This document shows, piece after piece, positions 21,429-30,091 of a DNA stretch of 42,980 nt (the first letter of the stretch is position 1; the number at the start of each line of letters is the position of its first letter). A model generated the notes under the pieces. The model had not been told where the DNA came from. It worked only from the letters and a program-made list of their open reading frames with translations, and searched no databases. The position numbers were made by a program, and so were the translations under genes. Origin of the DNA: Coriobacteriia bacterium (GTDB lineage Bacteria > Actinomycetota > Coriobacteriia > Anaerosomatales > PHET01); NCBI GenBank assembly GCA_034370385.1, contig JAXMKZ010000042.1, positions 1 to 42,980 of the forward strand, in the 5' to 3' direction.

Positions 21429-24185
21429 TCACCGCGTCTGCGCCCCCAGTGCCGCCTCGAGCACCGGCTTTGCTGCGGGTGCTGCGACGCGCCCGCCGGT
21501 ACCACCGCCCTCGATCATCACTGCAATCGCCACGGTGGGGTTCTCTGCCGGCGCAAAGGCGATGAACCACGCGTTCGTGCGCCGGCCCTTGCCGACTTCG
21601 GCCGTACCGGTCTTGCCCGCGACCGCCACACCCGGGATGCTGGCTCGCGTTCCGCTTCCGCTCTTCACGACCGCGCGCATCGCTTCAGCTACTTGGGCGG
21701 CGGTCTGCGGATCGGTAGCGCGCGTCCAGCGCCGGGGGGTGGTGGCGCCCAGCAACGTCGTACCGCCGGCGGTTGGGTCGACGATTCGTTCGATGAGATG
21801 CGGCCGCATGACCTCGCCGCTGTTGCCGATGCCGGATGCGATCAGCGCCATCTGCAGCGCGGTGGCCTGAGGTCCTGGCGGGCTTTCGTGCTCGCCTACG
21901 GGCTGTCCGACGCCCGCCCACGCGGTCTCCCACGTGGTCATCTCGTCAGGGTCGGGCATGAGCGAGGCCTTCGTCGGCAGCTCGAGCGGGGGAGCGTCGT
22001 TGAACCCGAAGCGCACTGCCTGGTTCACGAGCTTGACGGGCCCCATGTCCACGGCGAGCTGGGCGAAGACGGTGTTCACCGACTTTGCTGTGGCGCTCAC
22101 GAGGTCAAGCGGCCCATACGAACCGCCCTCGAAGTTGGTGACCGGCGCGTTGCCGATCTCCATCGAGCCCGGGCCCGGGTACGTGGTCTGCGATGTGGCG
22201 ACCCCCGCGTCGTAGGCTCCGGTGAGGGTCACCACCTTGAACGTCGACCCCGGAGCGAGCAACGTCAGGCGAGTGCGGTCCAGGAGCGGCGCCCCGGCCG
22301 CGGATGAGAGCTTCTCCCACTGGGCGTCGACTTCGCCGGGGTCGTAGGTGGGGTTGGACGCGCTTGCCAGCAGCGCCCCGGTCCGCGGGTCGATCACGAC
22401 GATGGCGCCCACCTTACCCTTGAGCTGGCGCTCCGCCGCGCTCTGCACCCGGGAGTCGATGGTGAGCACCACGTCGTCGCCCTCGACGGGTCTGCCTGCC
22501 GCGGCATCGACCACGTCGGGCCAGGTGCGGAATGACCGCCGCCCGGCCAGCGCGTCGTTGGCCGCAGCCTCGATACCGCTGCGTCCGTAGCGGTACGAGA
22601 AGTACCCGACAACGTGCGCGGCAAGGGAGTCTTGCGGATAGCGGCGCTCGAACCGGGTACGACTTGTCCGGACCGATTCGGCCAGCACGACGCCGTCGCG
22701 GGTCACTATCGAGCCCCGGGCGGAGCGGGCGGCTTCGGCCAGGTCACGGCTGTTGGCCGGTGAGTTCGCCAGCGAACGCGCCTGCACCACCTGGATCCAT
22801 GTCAGGTTCGCGATCAGGACCGACAGCATGAGCGCGAGCGTCACCGCGACAGCCGTGAGCCTGCGTCCGAGAGCCACGCGACCGAGCACGCCAAGGTCGA
22901 CAGAGGTGGACTCCATCTCGGTTTCGGCCCCCGTGCTCTCGTCACCGGCGCGCAGGAGCAGTCCGAGCGCGATGAAGGTCGATAGGAGCGAGGAGCCGCC
23001 GTAGCTCATGAACGGAAGCGTGACGCCGGTCAGGGGGATGAGGCGCGTGACGCCGCCGACGATGACGAACGCCTGCAGCACGAGCGAGGCGACGATTCCC
23101 ACCGCGACGAGAGCGGCGACGTCACTCTTCGCGCGCGCCGCCGTGGCCAGACCCCGAAGCGTCAGCACCATGAAGCAGGTGATGACGGCGGCGGCACCGA
23201 GAAGTCCCAGCTCTTCGCCGATGGCGCTGAAGATGAAGTCGGTCTCGACGAAGGGGATGCGGTTGGGCATGCCGTTGCCCGGCCCGGTGCCGATGAGTCC
23301 GCCCGCCGCCAACGCGAACAGTGACTGGACGAGTTGGTATCCGCGCCCCGTGGGATCGGCGAAAGGGTCGATCCAGATGGCGACGCGCGTCTGCACGTGG
23401 TCGAACAGTCGCCACGCCACGACGGCGCCCGCGCCGAAGAGTCCGGTGCCGACGGCCACGTAGGAGAAGCGTCCGGTCGCGGTGTAGAGCATCACGAGGA
23501 AGATGCCGAACAGCAGCAGCGAAGAGCCCAGATCGCGTTCGAACACCAGGACGAACAGCGACACCGCCCACATCAGCAGGAGCGGACCGAGCGTGCGCGG
23601 CTCGGGCATCCACACGCCGAAGAGACCGCGCGTCGATACGGAGAGCATCTCGCGATTCTGGGCCAGGTACCCCGCGAGGAAGATGATGATGGCGATCTTG
23701 GCGATCTCGCCGGGCTGGAAGCTCATGCCGCCGAACTGGATCCACAGCTTTGCTCCGTTGATCTCGCGCCCGATGACGGCAGGGAGCACGAGCAGTGTGA
23801 GGCCCACGAGCATAACCGTGTACTTGTAGCGCGCGAGCCGTTCGAGTGACGGCACCGCGATCAGCGTCACGACAAGCGCCCCCACGCTGACGAACAGCCA
23901 CATCACCTGGCTTGAGGCCAACTCACGGTCGAGCCGCGTCACGAAGGCGAGCCCCAGTCCAGCCAGCACGAAGGCGGCGGGCAGCAGCGCGGGGTCAGCG
24001 CCGGGGGCGAAGCGCCGCACCGCGAGGTGAGCCGCGATGAAGGCAACCAGCAGCGCCCCGGGGACCAAGAGCTGTGCAGCGTCGAACGCGCGGGCGAGGT
24101 TGGTCTCGACAAGCGCGAAGACCAGCAGCACCGGCAGAGCGCCGGCTAGCAGAAGGAGCAGTTCGGTCGTGCGACGGGTGCGCAT
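21429..24185 (-). CDS. FtsW/RodA (SEDS)–penicillin-binding protein fusion
   Basis: 918 aa. The start at ATG 24185 is 10 nt after the PP2C stop; an earlier in-frame start would overlap PP2C. Residues about 1-435 are a polytopic SEDS glycosyltransferase (GREINGAKLWIQ, PGEIAKIAII, FVFERDLGSSLLLFG, GEELGLLGA, PLTGVTLPFMSYGGSS). A new TM helix (LMLSVLIANLTWIQVV) then begins a class B PBP: dimerisation region, then transpeptidase with STFK (about 647), SVN (about 701) and KTGT (about 857). In most actinobacteria rodA/ftsW and pbpA are two adjacent genes at this locus; here one chain carries both the polymerase and the crosslinker. Acts in elongation or division at the membrane. Confidence 0.95.
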   Translation of the reverse strand: MRTRRTTELLLLLAGALPVLLVFALVETNLARAFDAAQLLVPGALLVAFIAAHLAVRRFAPGADPALLPAAFVLAGLGLAFVTRLDRELASSQVMWLFVSVGALVVTLIAVPSLERLARYKYTVMLVGLTLLVLPAVIGREINGAKLWIQFGGMSFQPGEIAKIAIIIFLAGYLAQNREMLSVSTRGLFGVWMPEPRTLGPLLLMWAVSLFVLVFERDLGSSLLLFGIFLVMLYTATGRFSYVAVGTGLFGAGAVVAWRLFDHVQTRVAIWIDPFADPTGRGYQLVQSLFALAAGGLIGTGPGNGMPNRIPFVETDFIFSAIGEELGLLGAAAVITCFMVLTLRGLATAARAKSDVAALVAVGIVASLVLQAFVIVGGVTRLIPLTGVTLPFMSYGGSSLLSTFIALGLLLRAGDESTGAETEMESTSVDLGVLGRVALGRRLTAVAVTLALMLSVLIANLTWIQVVQARSLANSPANSRDLAEAARSARGSIVTRDGVVLAESVRTSRTRFERRYPQDSLAAHVVGYFSYRYGRSGIEAAANDALAGRRSFRTWPDVVDAAAGRPVEGDDVVLTIDSRVQSAAERQLKGKVGAIVVIDPRTGALLASASNPTYDPGEVDAQWEKLSSAAGAPLLDRTRLTLLAPGSTFKVVTLTGAYDAGVATSQTTYPGPGSMEIGNAPVTNFEGGSYGPLDLVSATAKSVNTVFAQLAVDMGPVKLVNQAVRFGFNDAPPLELPTKASLMPDPDEMTTWETAWAGVGQPVGEHESPPGPQATALQMALIASGIGNSGEVMRPHLIERIVDPTAGGTTLLGATTPRRWTRATDPQTAAQVAEAMRAVVKSGSGTRASIPGVAVAGKTGTAEVGKGRRTNAWFIAFAPAENPTVAIAVMIEGGGTGGRVAAPAAKPVLEAALGAQTR

Positions 24186-24195
24186 CGAGGCCGCC

Positions 24196-25266
24196 TTAGG
24201 GCGCCGACGAGGTTTCGAGCGAGCGCACGTAGGCGCGTGCCGCCTCGACCCCGTCAAACGTCATGCCCCGGGCCAGCTGCGCCTTCTGGGCCGGGGTCAG
24301 CCGATCCAGCGCGATGGGCTGCGAACCATCCTTCCAGTGCAAAGAGAGGCCGGCCACCTCACCTTCGACGCCGCGGTATATGACCACGGCGCGATCCTCC
24401 ACCACAACGTAGGCCCGGGAGCGAGCATAGGCATAGGTAGCCCCTGCGATAGCTGCTGCGATAAGCGCGGCGAGCAGCACCCACGCAAGCACGGCGACCC
24501 ACTGGCGCAGGCGCTTCTCGCCCGAGCGAAATCCTCGGCCGGAGGAGCCCGCACCCCCGATATCGACGACGACGACGCTCACGTTGTCCTGGCCGCCTGC
24601 TTCGTTTGCGGCATCGATCAGCGTCCGAGCCGCCGTGGCCGGGTCGCGGTAGTCGCCCAGCATCTGGGCGATGACGTCGTCGGTGAGCATGCCGGTGAGC
24701 CCGTCGCTGCACAGGAGGAGCCGATCATCTTGCTCGCCCTCCACGGCGAACGTGTCGGCGACCATGTTGGGGTCGGTGCCCAGCGCACGGGTGATCACGC
24801 TCCGGTTGGGGTGGACGCGCGACTCCTCTTCCGTGAGCTGACCGGACCGGATGAGGTCGGCGACCATCGAGTGATCGTCGGTGATTCGCGTGAGGTGGCC
24901 CTGTCGCAGCAGGTACGCGCGCGAGTCGCCCACTTGGGCGATCACGATCTGTGTGCCGTCGACGATCGCTGCGGTGATGGTGGTGCCCATTCCGGAGCGG
25001 CCCACCCCCTCGCGCGCGGCACGAATGACCTCGGCGTTCGCCGCGCGCACCGCCCGCGCGAGTGCGTTCGCATCCGGTTTGCGGGGAGCGTGGTCGCGGA
25101 GTGTCTCGATGGCGATCTGGCTTGCCACTTCGCCCGCCTCGTGCCCTCCGAGCCCGTCGGCCACGGCGAACAGGGGCGGATCGGTCATGATCGCGTCTTC
25201 GTTGTGCGAGCGCACCCGTCCGACATCGGTCAGGGCGGCCCAGGTCTGCTTCGCGCGGGCTGTCAT
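24196..25266 (-). CDS. pstP: PP2C-family Ser/Thr phosphatase (PstP/PrpC type)
   Basis: 356 aa. Phosphatase domain (about 1-240): DVGRVRSHNEDA, ADGLGGHEAGEVAS, GTTITAAIV, GDSRAYLLR, LCSDGLTGML and GGQDNVSVVVV give the Mn/Mg-binding Asp residues of the family. A TM helix (about 262-285) and a C-terminal extracytoplasmic part of about 70 aa follow, as in mycobacterial PstP. ATG at 25266 overlaps the upstream FHA gene by 4 nt (ATGA). Expected to dephosphorylate the kinases and FHA proteins of the same operon. Confidence 0.93.
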   Translation of the reverse strand: MTARAKQTWAALTDVGRVRSHNEDAIMTDPPLFAVADGLGGHEAGEVASQIAIETLRDHAPRKPDANALARAVRAANAEVIRAAREGVGRSGMGTTITAAIVDGTQIVIAQVGDSRAYLLRQGHLTRITDDHSMVADLIRSGQLTEEESRVHPNRSVITRALGTDPNMVADTFAVEGEQDDRLLLCSDGLTGMLTDDVIAQMLGDYRDPATAARTLIDAANEAGGQDNVSVVVVDIGGAGSSGRGFRSGEKRLRQWVAVLAWVLLAALIAAAIAGATYAYARSRAYVVVEDRAVVIYRGVEGEVAGLSLHWKDGSQPIALDRLTPAQKAQLARGMTFDGVEAARAYVRSLETSSAP

Positions 25267-25679
25267 GTGCGACCCACCCTGAGGCGAACCGAGCCGACAT
25301 CGATGATGTCGCCGGGTTCAAGCGGGCGGGGGGCGCTCACGCGGGCGCCGTTCACGAGCGTCCCGTTGGTTGATCCGAGATCCTCAAGTATCGCCTGCGT
25401 TCCCGAAGGAAAGATGCGCGCGTGGCGTCCCGATACGAAATCGTCTCCGACCACGATGTCTGCGCCCGGCGAGCGACCGATGATGATCGGTCCGCTCACG
25501 GGCAGGGTCGTCCCGACAAGCGTTCGCGGTCCCTGGGTCACCGTGAGGGAGTAGGCGCCGACGGCAGCCCTGCGACCGGACGATACAAGGCCGATGCCCG
25601 TCTTCACCACGGCGAAGAGGAACAGATACAGCAGCGCGAGCAGCAGGAGCCGACCGGCGAGCAGCACGACGTCGATCAC
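25263..25679 (-). CDS. fhaB: FHA-domain protein with N-terminal membrane anchor (FhaB/FipA type)
   Basis: 138 aa. An N-terminal TM helix (about 5-28, rich in Leu) is followed by an FHA domain (about 55-135) with GRSPGADIVV, SGRHARI and DLGSTNGTLVNG, the phosphothreonine-binding residues. GTG start at 25679 inside the end of fhaA (4-nt overlap). In mycobacteria the equivalent protein links the PASTA kinase with the divisome (family knowledge). Confidence 0.92.
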   Translation of the reverse strand: MIDVVLLAGRLLLLALLYLFLFAVVKTGIGLVSSGRRAAVGAYSLTVTQGPRTLVGTTLPVSGPIIIGRSPGADIVVGDDFVSGRHARIFPSGTQAILEDLGSTNGTLVNGARVSAPRPLEPGDIIDVGSVRLRVGRT

Positions 25680-26560
25680 GGCGTGTCAGCTCCCGCTTCA
25701 TGGAATACGAGCTCGGTGACGCCGATGGTGATGACGTCACCGTCGGCGAGGGTCGCACGTGAGGCGCGCACCCCGTTGTGCAGGGTTCCGTTGAGTGAGC
25801 CCAGATCGACGAGCGTCCAGCCCGAGGCCCCTCGCTCGAGCTCAGCGTGCTCGCGCGAGGCGTTGGCGTCCTGGAGGCATATGTCGCAGGTGTTCAGCCG
25901 CCCGATGACGGTGCGATCGCGGTTGAGCGCGACGTCGTGGTTGAATCCGGGCACGGTGATGGTCGCGATACGGTCCGACACCGTGAGGCCGGTCTCAGCG
26001 GGCTCGAAATCGCCCGTCGCCGCGAACACGTCGTCGTCGTACAGGGTCACCGGGCCGACGACGCGCATGTCGCCGCGGATCACGGGATGCGGTTCGTCTG
26101 AGGCGTGGAGCGCCTCGGCCCCTTGGCCTCCGGGCGCCACAGGCAGGCTGGATGCCGGCACTTCTTCGGCTAGTTCCGCCGCGATCTCTTCGGGAGAGAG
26201 CAGTTCGCCGATGACCTCGAAGCGCCCGAGCCTGAGCGCGTCATCCACGAGGAACCGTACGCGCGGGCGGTGCGCCAGTTCGTAGTCCCGTTCGTCGGCG
26301 TAGCCGAGCAGGTAGGTCTCGAGCTCGCCTGCGATCGTGTCGGTGAAGCCTCCGAGGGCGTCGGCGTCCTCGGGCGAGAGTAGAACCGAGTACATGGTCG
26401 GTGCGTACACTTTTCCCACGCCCAGACGTTTGCTGCGGTCCATCTCTTTAGCCGCGGCGCGTGCGATCTCCGCAGGCTGGACAGGTGAGCGGAAGATGCC
26501 CGTGAATACGCCCTCGATGGCTCGTCCCACACGGTCTTCGAAGTCGGAGAGGATGCTCAC
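25676..26560 (-). CDS. fhaA: DUF3662–FHA protein (FhaA type)
   Basis: 294 aa. The N-terminal DUF3662 domain (about 1-120: FEDRVGRAIEGVFTGIF, PAEIARAAAKEMD, APTMYSVLLSPED) and a linker lead to an FHA domain (about 210-290) with GRLNTCDICL, SREHAEL and DLGSLNGTLHNG. GTG start at 26560, overlapping the upstream kinase by 4 nt. The mycobacterial FhaA binds the phosphorylated MurJ/MviN pseudokinase and tempers peptidoglycan synthesis; the same role is inferred here. Confidence 0.93.
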   Translation of the reverse strand: MSILSDFEDRVGRAIEGVFTGIFRSPVQPAEIARAAAKEMDRSKRLGVGKVYAPTMYSVLLSPEDADALGGFTDTIAGELETYLLGYADERDYELAHRPRVRFLVDDALRLGRFEVIGELLSPEEIAAELAEEVPASSLPVAPGGQGAEALHASDEPHPVIRGDMRVVGPVTLYDDDVFAATGDFEPAETGLTVSDRIATITVPGFNHDVALNRDRTVIGRLNTCDICLQDANASREHAELERGASGWTLVDLGSLNGTLHNGVRASRATLADGDVITIGVTELVFHEAGADTP

Positions 26561-28329
26561 GCGGGCTCCCTGTCGGAGAACTCCGGTTCTGGAAGGTCAT
26601 CGGTCTCGCCACGGAGCGGCGGACCCACAGCCACGGTCACGAGCACCAGTATAAGTGAGGCGCCAAGCGACCACGCCAACGATGTGCCGATCCACATCGG
26701 TTCGGTGCCCGCCAGCCCCAGCCACTGGAGGCTCTTGTCGGCGAGCCAGTAGCCGCCGGCGAGCACGGCGCCGCCGGCGACCGCACCGAGCGCTGCACCG
26801 ATGCGTGTGGCGCGCGAGCACCCGAGCGACATCACGGCGGCTGCCGCCGGCCAAGCGGCCAGCGCGACGTAGGTTGCGGGTGAGCTGAACAGCGCCTGAA
26901 GTGCCGCCTCGGCCGCTCCCGACTCCCAGGGGGCGAGCGCGATCCTGGGCGCGACCCAGACGTAGGGCGGGCTACCGAGCGTGGCCGCAGATGCGATGAG
27001 CGTCAGGACGCCTCCCAGCAGGGCCGCGGCGGCGGCCGGTAGGGGCCGCAACGCGAAGCCGGCCAGCAGCGGTTGCGCGAGCCCGAGTCGCACCGAGGAG
27101 AGCACGGGGGCGGCAAGCGGCAGCACGGCCGAGCCAGGGCTACGGCGGGCGAGCCACCACCACCACGCGCCACCCCCCAGAGCCAAGAGAATCGCAGCGA
27201 GCCAGGCGCCGTTGGCCGCGACTCCCGCCACGAGGCACCCAAGGCCGAGCCCGATCCCGAGCGAGGGCGCCAAGGCACCGGCGGCTCCGATCAGGGCGGT
27301 AGCCGCCGCCAGCGCAGGCCGTTCGAGAGAAAGCGGGGACAGACCCGCCCACGCGAGCCATCCTGACTCCACCGCGGCGGTTGCGCGCAGCAAGAGAGAG
27401 CCGAGCCGGCCACCGAGGCGGTCCCACAGGCCGATCGATTCCCAATCGTCTTCGTCATCCGGCTCGTCTTGGGCGAAGTCGGTCAGTAGCTCGGAGAGCG
27501 AGGCGCGGCCTGAGGGTGCATCGCCCAGATGCTCGGCCAGTGCGTCGGCGAACGTCCGGACATCCGGGTAGCGCTCGCGCGGCTGGATGCTGAGCGCGGT
27601 CAGGATGATGTGATCGAGGTCTTCGGGCAGCCCCGGTTCGCGCTCTGAAGGGGGCGGCGGTTCGAGCGCGGCCACCGCGCGGGCGTCAGCCCCTGCGAAG
27701 GCGAAGGGGTTCTCGCCGGTGAGGAGCTCGTAGACGAGCACCGCGAACGCCCACTCATCGGTGCGGGCACTCACCTGTCTGCCCTCGAGCTGCTCCGGGG
27801 GCATGTGTCCGGGGGTACCACCGTAGGCCGGTCCGTGCCCGCCGGCCGAGGACAGCGTTGCGACCCCGAAGTCGGCCACTTTGACCCGGCCCTGGCGCGT
27901 GACGAGCACGTTCTCCGGCTTGATGTCGAGGTGCAGGACACCGTTGTCATGCGCGTGAGACACCGCGTCGGCGACCGCTTCGACGACCGCCGCCGCCTCA
28001 TCGAGGGTAAGGGGCCCGTCAATCGAGCTCAGGACCTCCGACAGAGACGTCCCGTCCACGTGCTCCATGACGAGGAACGCCTCGTCTGAGTCGGTGTCGA
28101 AGTCGAAGACCGTGACGATGTCGGGGTGGTTGAGCAGGGCGGCGGTGCGGGCCTCGGTGAGCCCCACAGACTCCTCGGGTCGACCTGAGGCGTCCAGGGG
28201 GAGCGGCAGGCGCTTGATGGCCACACGACGCTGCATGCGGGTATCCCACGCAAGGACCACGGAGCCATAGCCGCCGCGGCCGAGCTCCCTCAGGGGCCGA
28301 TACCGGTCGAGGATGAGCTGTCCGTCCAC
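26557..28329 (-). CDS. Ser/Thr protein kinase with polytopic C-terminal membrane region
   Basis: About 590 aa from GTG 28329 (GGAGG 3 nt upstream); GTGs at 28356 and 28395 are in-frame alternatives. The kinase domain has GRGGYGSV, VAIKRL, HLDIKPEN (non-RD type, HRD Arg replaced by Leu), ADFGVAT and GTPGHMPPEQ. After about residue 330 there is no PASTA domain; instead about eight Ala/Gly/Leu-rich helices (SLERPALAAATALIGA, WLAAILLALGGGAWWWWLAR and so on) form an integral membrane domain. It starts the seven-gene operon of FHA proteins, phosphatase, SEDS–PBP and PASTA kinase. Role in sensing or transport is unknown. Confidence 0.85.
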   Translation of the reverse strand: MDGQLILDRYRPLRELGRGGYGSVVLAWDTRMQRRVAIKRLPLPLDASGRPEESVGLTEARTAALLNHPDIVTVFDFDTDSDEAFLVMEHVDGTSLSEVLSSIDGPLTLDEAAAVVEAVADAVSHAHDNGVLHLDIKPENVLVTRQGRVKVADFGVATLSSAGGHGPAYGGTPGHMPPEQLEGRQVSARTDEWAFAVLVYELLTGENPFAFAGADARAVAALEPPPPSEREPGLPEDLDHIILTALSIQPRERYPDVRTFADALAEHLGDAPSGRASLSELLTDFAQDEPDDEDDWESIGLWDRLGGRLGSLLLRATAAVESGWLAWAGLSPLSLERPALAAATALIGAAGALAPSLGIGLGLGCLVAGVAANGAWLAAILLALGGGAWWWWLARRSPGSAVLPLAAPVLSSVRLGLAQPLLAGFALRPLPAAAAALLGGVLTLIASAATLGSPPYVWVAPRIALAPWESGAAEAALQALFSSPATYVALAAWPAAAAVMSLGCSRATRIGAALGAVAGGAVLAGGYWLADKSLQWLGLAGTEPMWIGTSLAWSLGASLILVLVTVAVGPPLRGETDDLPEPEFSDREPA

Positions 28330-28490
28330 GGTCCTCCACGGTCGATGGGGCGTCACATGCAGGTTCGCTGTGATTCTACCGTGGGGCGCCGACACTCGCG
28401 CGCAGTCGCCATTCGGCGATGGGTTCTTCAGGAGTCGCCGCAGGATGACGATACAGGGGGAATAGGCGTGACCTCGGGGGAGGTGAGGGA

Positions 28491-28898
28491 ATGTCCACGT
28501 ATCTGGCGCAGCCCGCTACCTATGTCGCGATGGATCACGAGACGGACATCCTCCATCTCGTGGCCATGTGGATCGTGGAGGGCCCCCGTGCCTTCAAGGC
28601 GCTTGAACGCGCCGCTCTCGATGGAGCCGTTCCTCTGAATGGCGAGACGTTTCTCACGTGCGTTCTCGAGGGTCCGGATGTGGTCACGATGCGTCTCGAT
28701 GGTCGTGATGAGTGGGTGAGTGTCGTGGCGCGACAGGACGGACTCGACACCCTCGTCGAGGTGCGCTCTCGCGGTCTCAGGGCGCAGGAAGGCGACGTCT
28801 CGGCGCAGGACAGAGCACGCTTCGAACAAGTGGTATCCATGGTAGCTCGGGCCCTCGACGAGGTGATGTCCCCCGTCTGGGCAAGAGGAAGCAGGTGA
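28491..28898 (+). CDS. Hypothetical protein
   Basis: 135 aa, no family recognised. GGGAGGTGAGGG lies immediately before the ATG at 28491. The protein is soluble, mixed alpha/beta (MDHETDILHLVAMWIVEG, VTMRLDGRDEWVSVVAR, a C-terminal helix). It is divergent from the kinase operon and its stop overlaps the start of the next gene (GTGA), so the two are likely co-expressed. Confidence 0.65.
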   Translation: MSTYLAQPATYVAMDHETDILHLVAMWIVEGPRAFKALERAALDGAVPLNGETFLTCVLEGPDVVTMRLDGRDEWVSVVARQDGLDTLVEVRSRGLRAQEGDVSAQDRARFEQVVSMVARALDEVMSPVWARGSR

Positions 28899-29692
28899 GG
28901 GCTGTGAGCACGGTCCGGCGTGGTCGCTTCGGTGCGTGGATATGCACGATCGTGCTGGCGACGTCGCTTGCGGCCCCCTCGCTCGCTGTCGCAGAGATCG
29001 AACCCGACGATCAGATTCCCGGGCTCTCCAAGAAGTTGCCCTTCAGCGAAGTGGGGACGCTCACCTTCTTCGTCGGCGAGGAGGAGGTCGGCGATGTCGG
29101 GGACATCTACGCCGTCTGGCTCAATGCGGGCGAAACCCTGAGAACCGGGATGCGCGGCTCGTCACAGACGTTGTTCCACCTCAGTCTGCTTCGGCCGGGC
29201 ACGCCGAGTATCTATGACGATCCGGACGACATAGTCGCCTTCTCCAAGACGGTCAACGGCGACCCCACCCAGAAGTATCTTCGCTACAAGGCGCCTGCTG
29301 CGGGCACCTACTACCTGCACGTCTGGATGCAGGAAGACAGCCCGAACGGCAGCTATGCCATCCACGTCAAGCGCACGGCGCTCTACTCCATCACAAGGCC
29401 CAACGTTCCCGCGAAGGTGACCCGAGGCAAGTGGTTCAACATCACCGGCTACGTCACACCGGGCTACCTGTTCACGGGCAAGGCCGTGACCGTGCAGCTT
29501 CAGAAGCGGGTCGGCAGCAGGTGGGTGACCAAACTCAGCCACAAGTCCGCACCGTTCGGTTTCGAGTTGGGCAAGTGCCGCTACGGCGCCAGGGCGCAGC
29601 TTTCCTCCGGACGCTGGCGAGCTCGCGGGTCTATCGGTGACTCGGTCGAATCCCGACGCTATTCGGCGTGGCGTGAGTTCACCGTGCGCTGA
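28895..29692 (+). CDS. Secreted protein with PPC-like and C-terminal beta domains
   Basis: 265 aa from GTG 28895; GTG at 28904 is a close alternative. A signal peptide (to about 33, ending SLAVA) precedes a PPC-like domain (VWLNAGETLRTGMRG, RYKAPAAGTYYLHVWM) and a C-terminal beta domain: RPNVPAKVTRGKWFNITGYV, PGYLFTGKAVTVQLQKRVGS, SSGRWRARGSIGDS, ending YSAWREFTVR. The same architecture and closing motif occur in the protein at 38321-39103, so they are paralogues. It probably acts at the cell surface. Function unknown. It overlaps the preceding gene by 4 nt. Confidence 0.8.
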   Translation: MRAVSTVRRGRFGAWICTIVLATSLAAPSLAVAEIEPDDQIPGLSKKLPFSEVGTLTFFVGEEEVGDVGDIYAVWLNAGETLRTGMRGSSQTLFHLSLLRPGTPSIYDDPDDIVAFSKTVNGDPTQKYLRYKAPAAGTYYLHVWMQEDSPNGSYAIHVKRTALYSITRPNVPAKVTRGKWFNITGYVTPGYLFTGKAVTVQLQKRVGSRWVTKLSHKSAPFGFELGKCRYGARAQLSSGRWRARGSIGDSVESRRYSAWREFTVR

Positions 29693-29749
29693 GTGTGTGC
29701 GGGGGAGTATCATTCGCCCTACAGCACTTGAGGAATGGCGAGGAATCGC

Positions 29750-30091
29750 ATGGATGACGAGCAACGTTCGGAGTACGAATCCCCCCTGTCACGCCTTGAC
29801 CGCGAGGTTCTTCGGACCTACGCCGGCCGGGGTGACGTCACGCCGCTTGACGCGGGAGACATGTCGCGCTCCAAGGAGTACGACAAGGAGATCAAGAGCA
29901 TCAAGGGCGAACAGCGAAAGATGCTCCTGAAGGGCTACTTCGCGCTCATCGTCATCATCATCATGGGTGGTTTGATCATCTGGCAGGTCTACCTGTGGTC
30001 GACGGAGGCGCTGGAGACCGAGAGTCTCATGGATCGCGCACGCACCGGAACCGAGAAGATCAACCCACTGTCTCGTGACGCCGAAGAGTAG
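29750..30091 (+). CDS. Small single-pass membrane protein
   Basis: 113 aa from ATG 29750 (GAGG 7 nt upstream); an ATG at 29735 is an alternative. A charged N-terminal part (DDEQRSEYESP, SRSKEYDKEIKS) precedes one TM helix (GYFALIVIIIMGGLIIWQVY, about 64-83) and a short tail. No family recognised. The next gene starts inside its 3' end. Confidence 0.65.
   Translation: MDDEQRSEYESPLSRLDREVLRTYAGRGDVTPLDAGDMSRSKEYDKEIKSIKGEQRKMLLKGYFALIVIIIMGGLIIWQVYLWSTEALETESLMDRARTGTEKINPLSRDAEE

Noticed and set aside
20065-21870. 601-aa plus-strand ORF
   Set aside because: Antisense to the PASTA kinase and the PBP domain; no motifs.
24037-25554. 505-aa plus-strand ORF
   Set aside because: Antisense to the PP2C phosphatase and FHA genes; no motifs.
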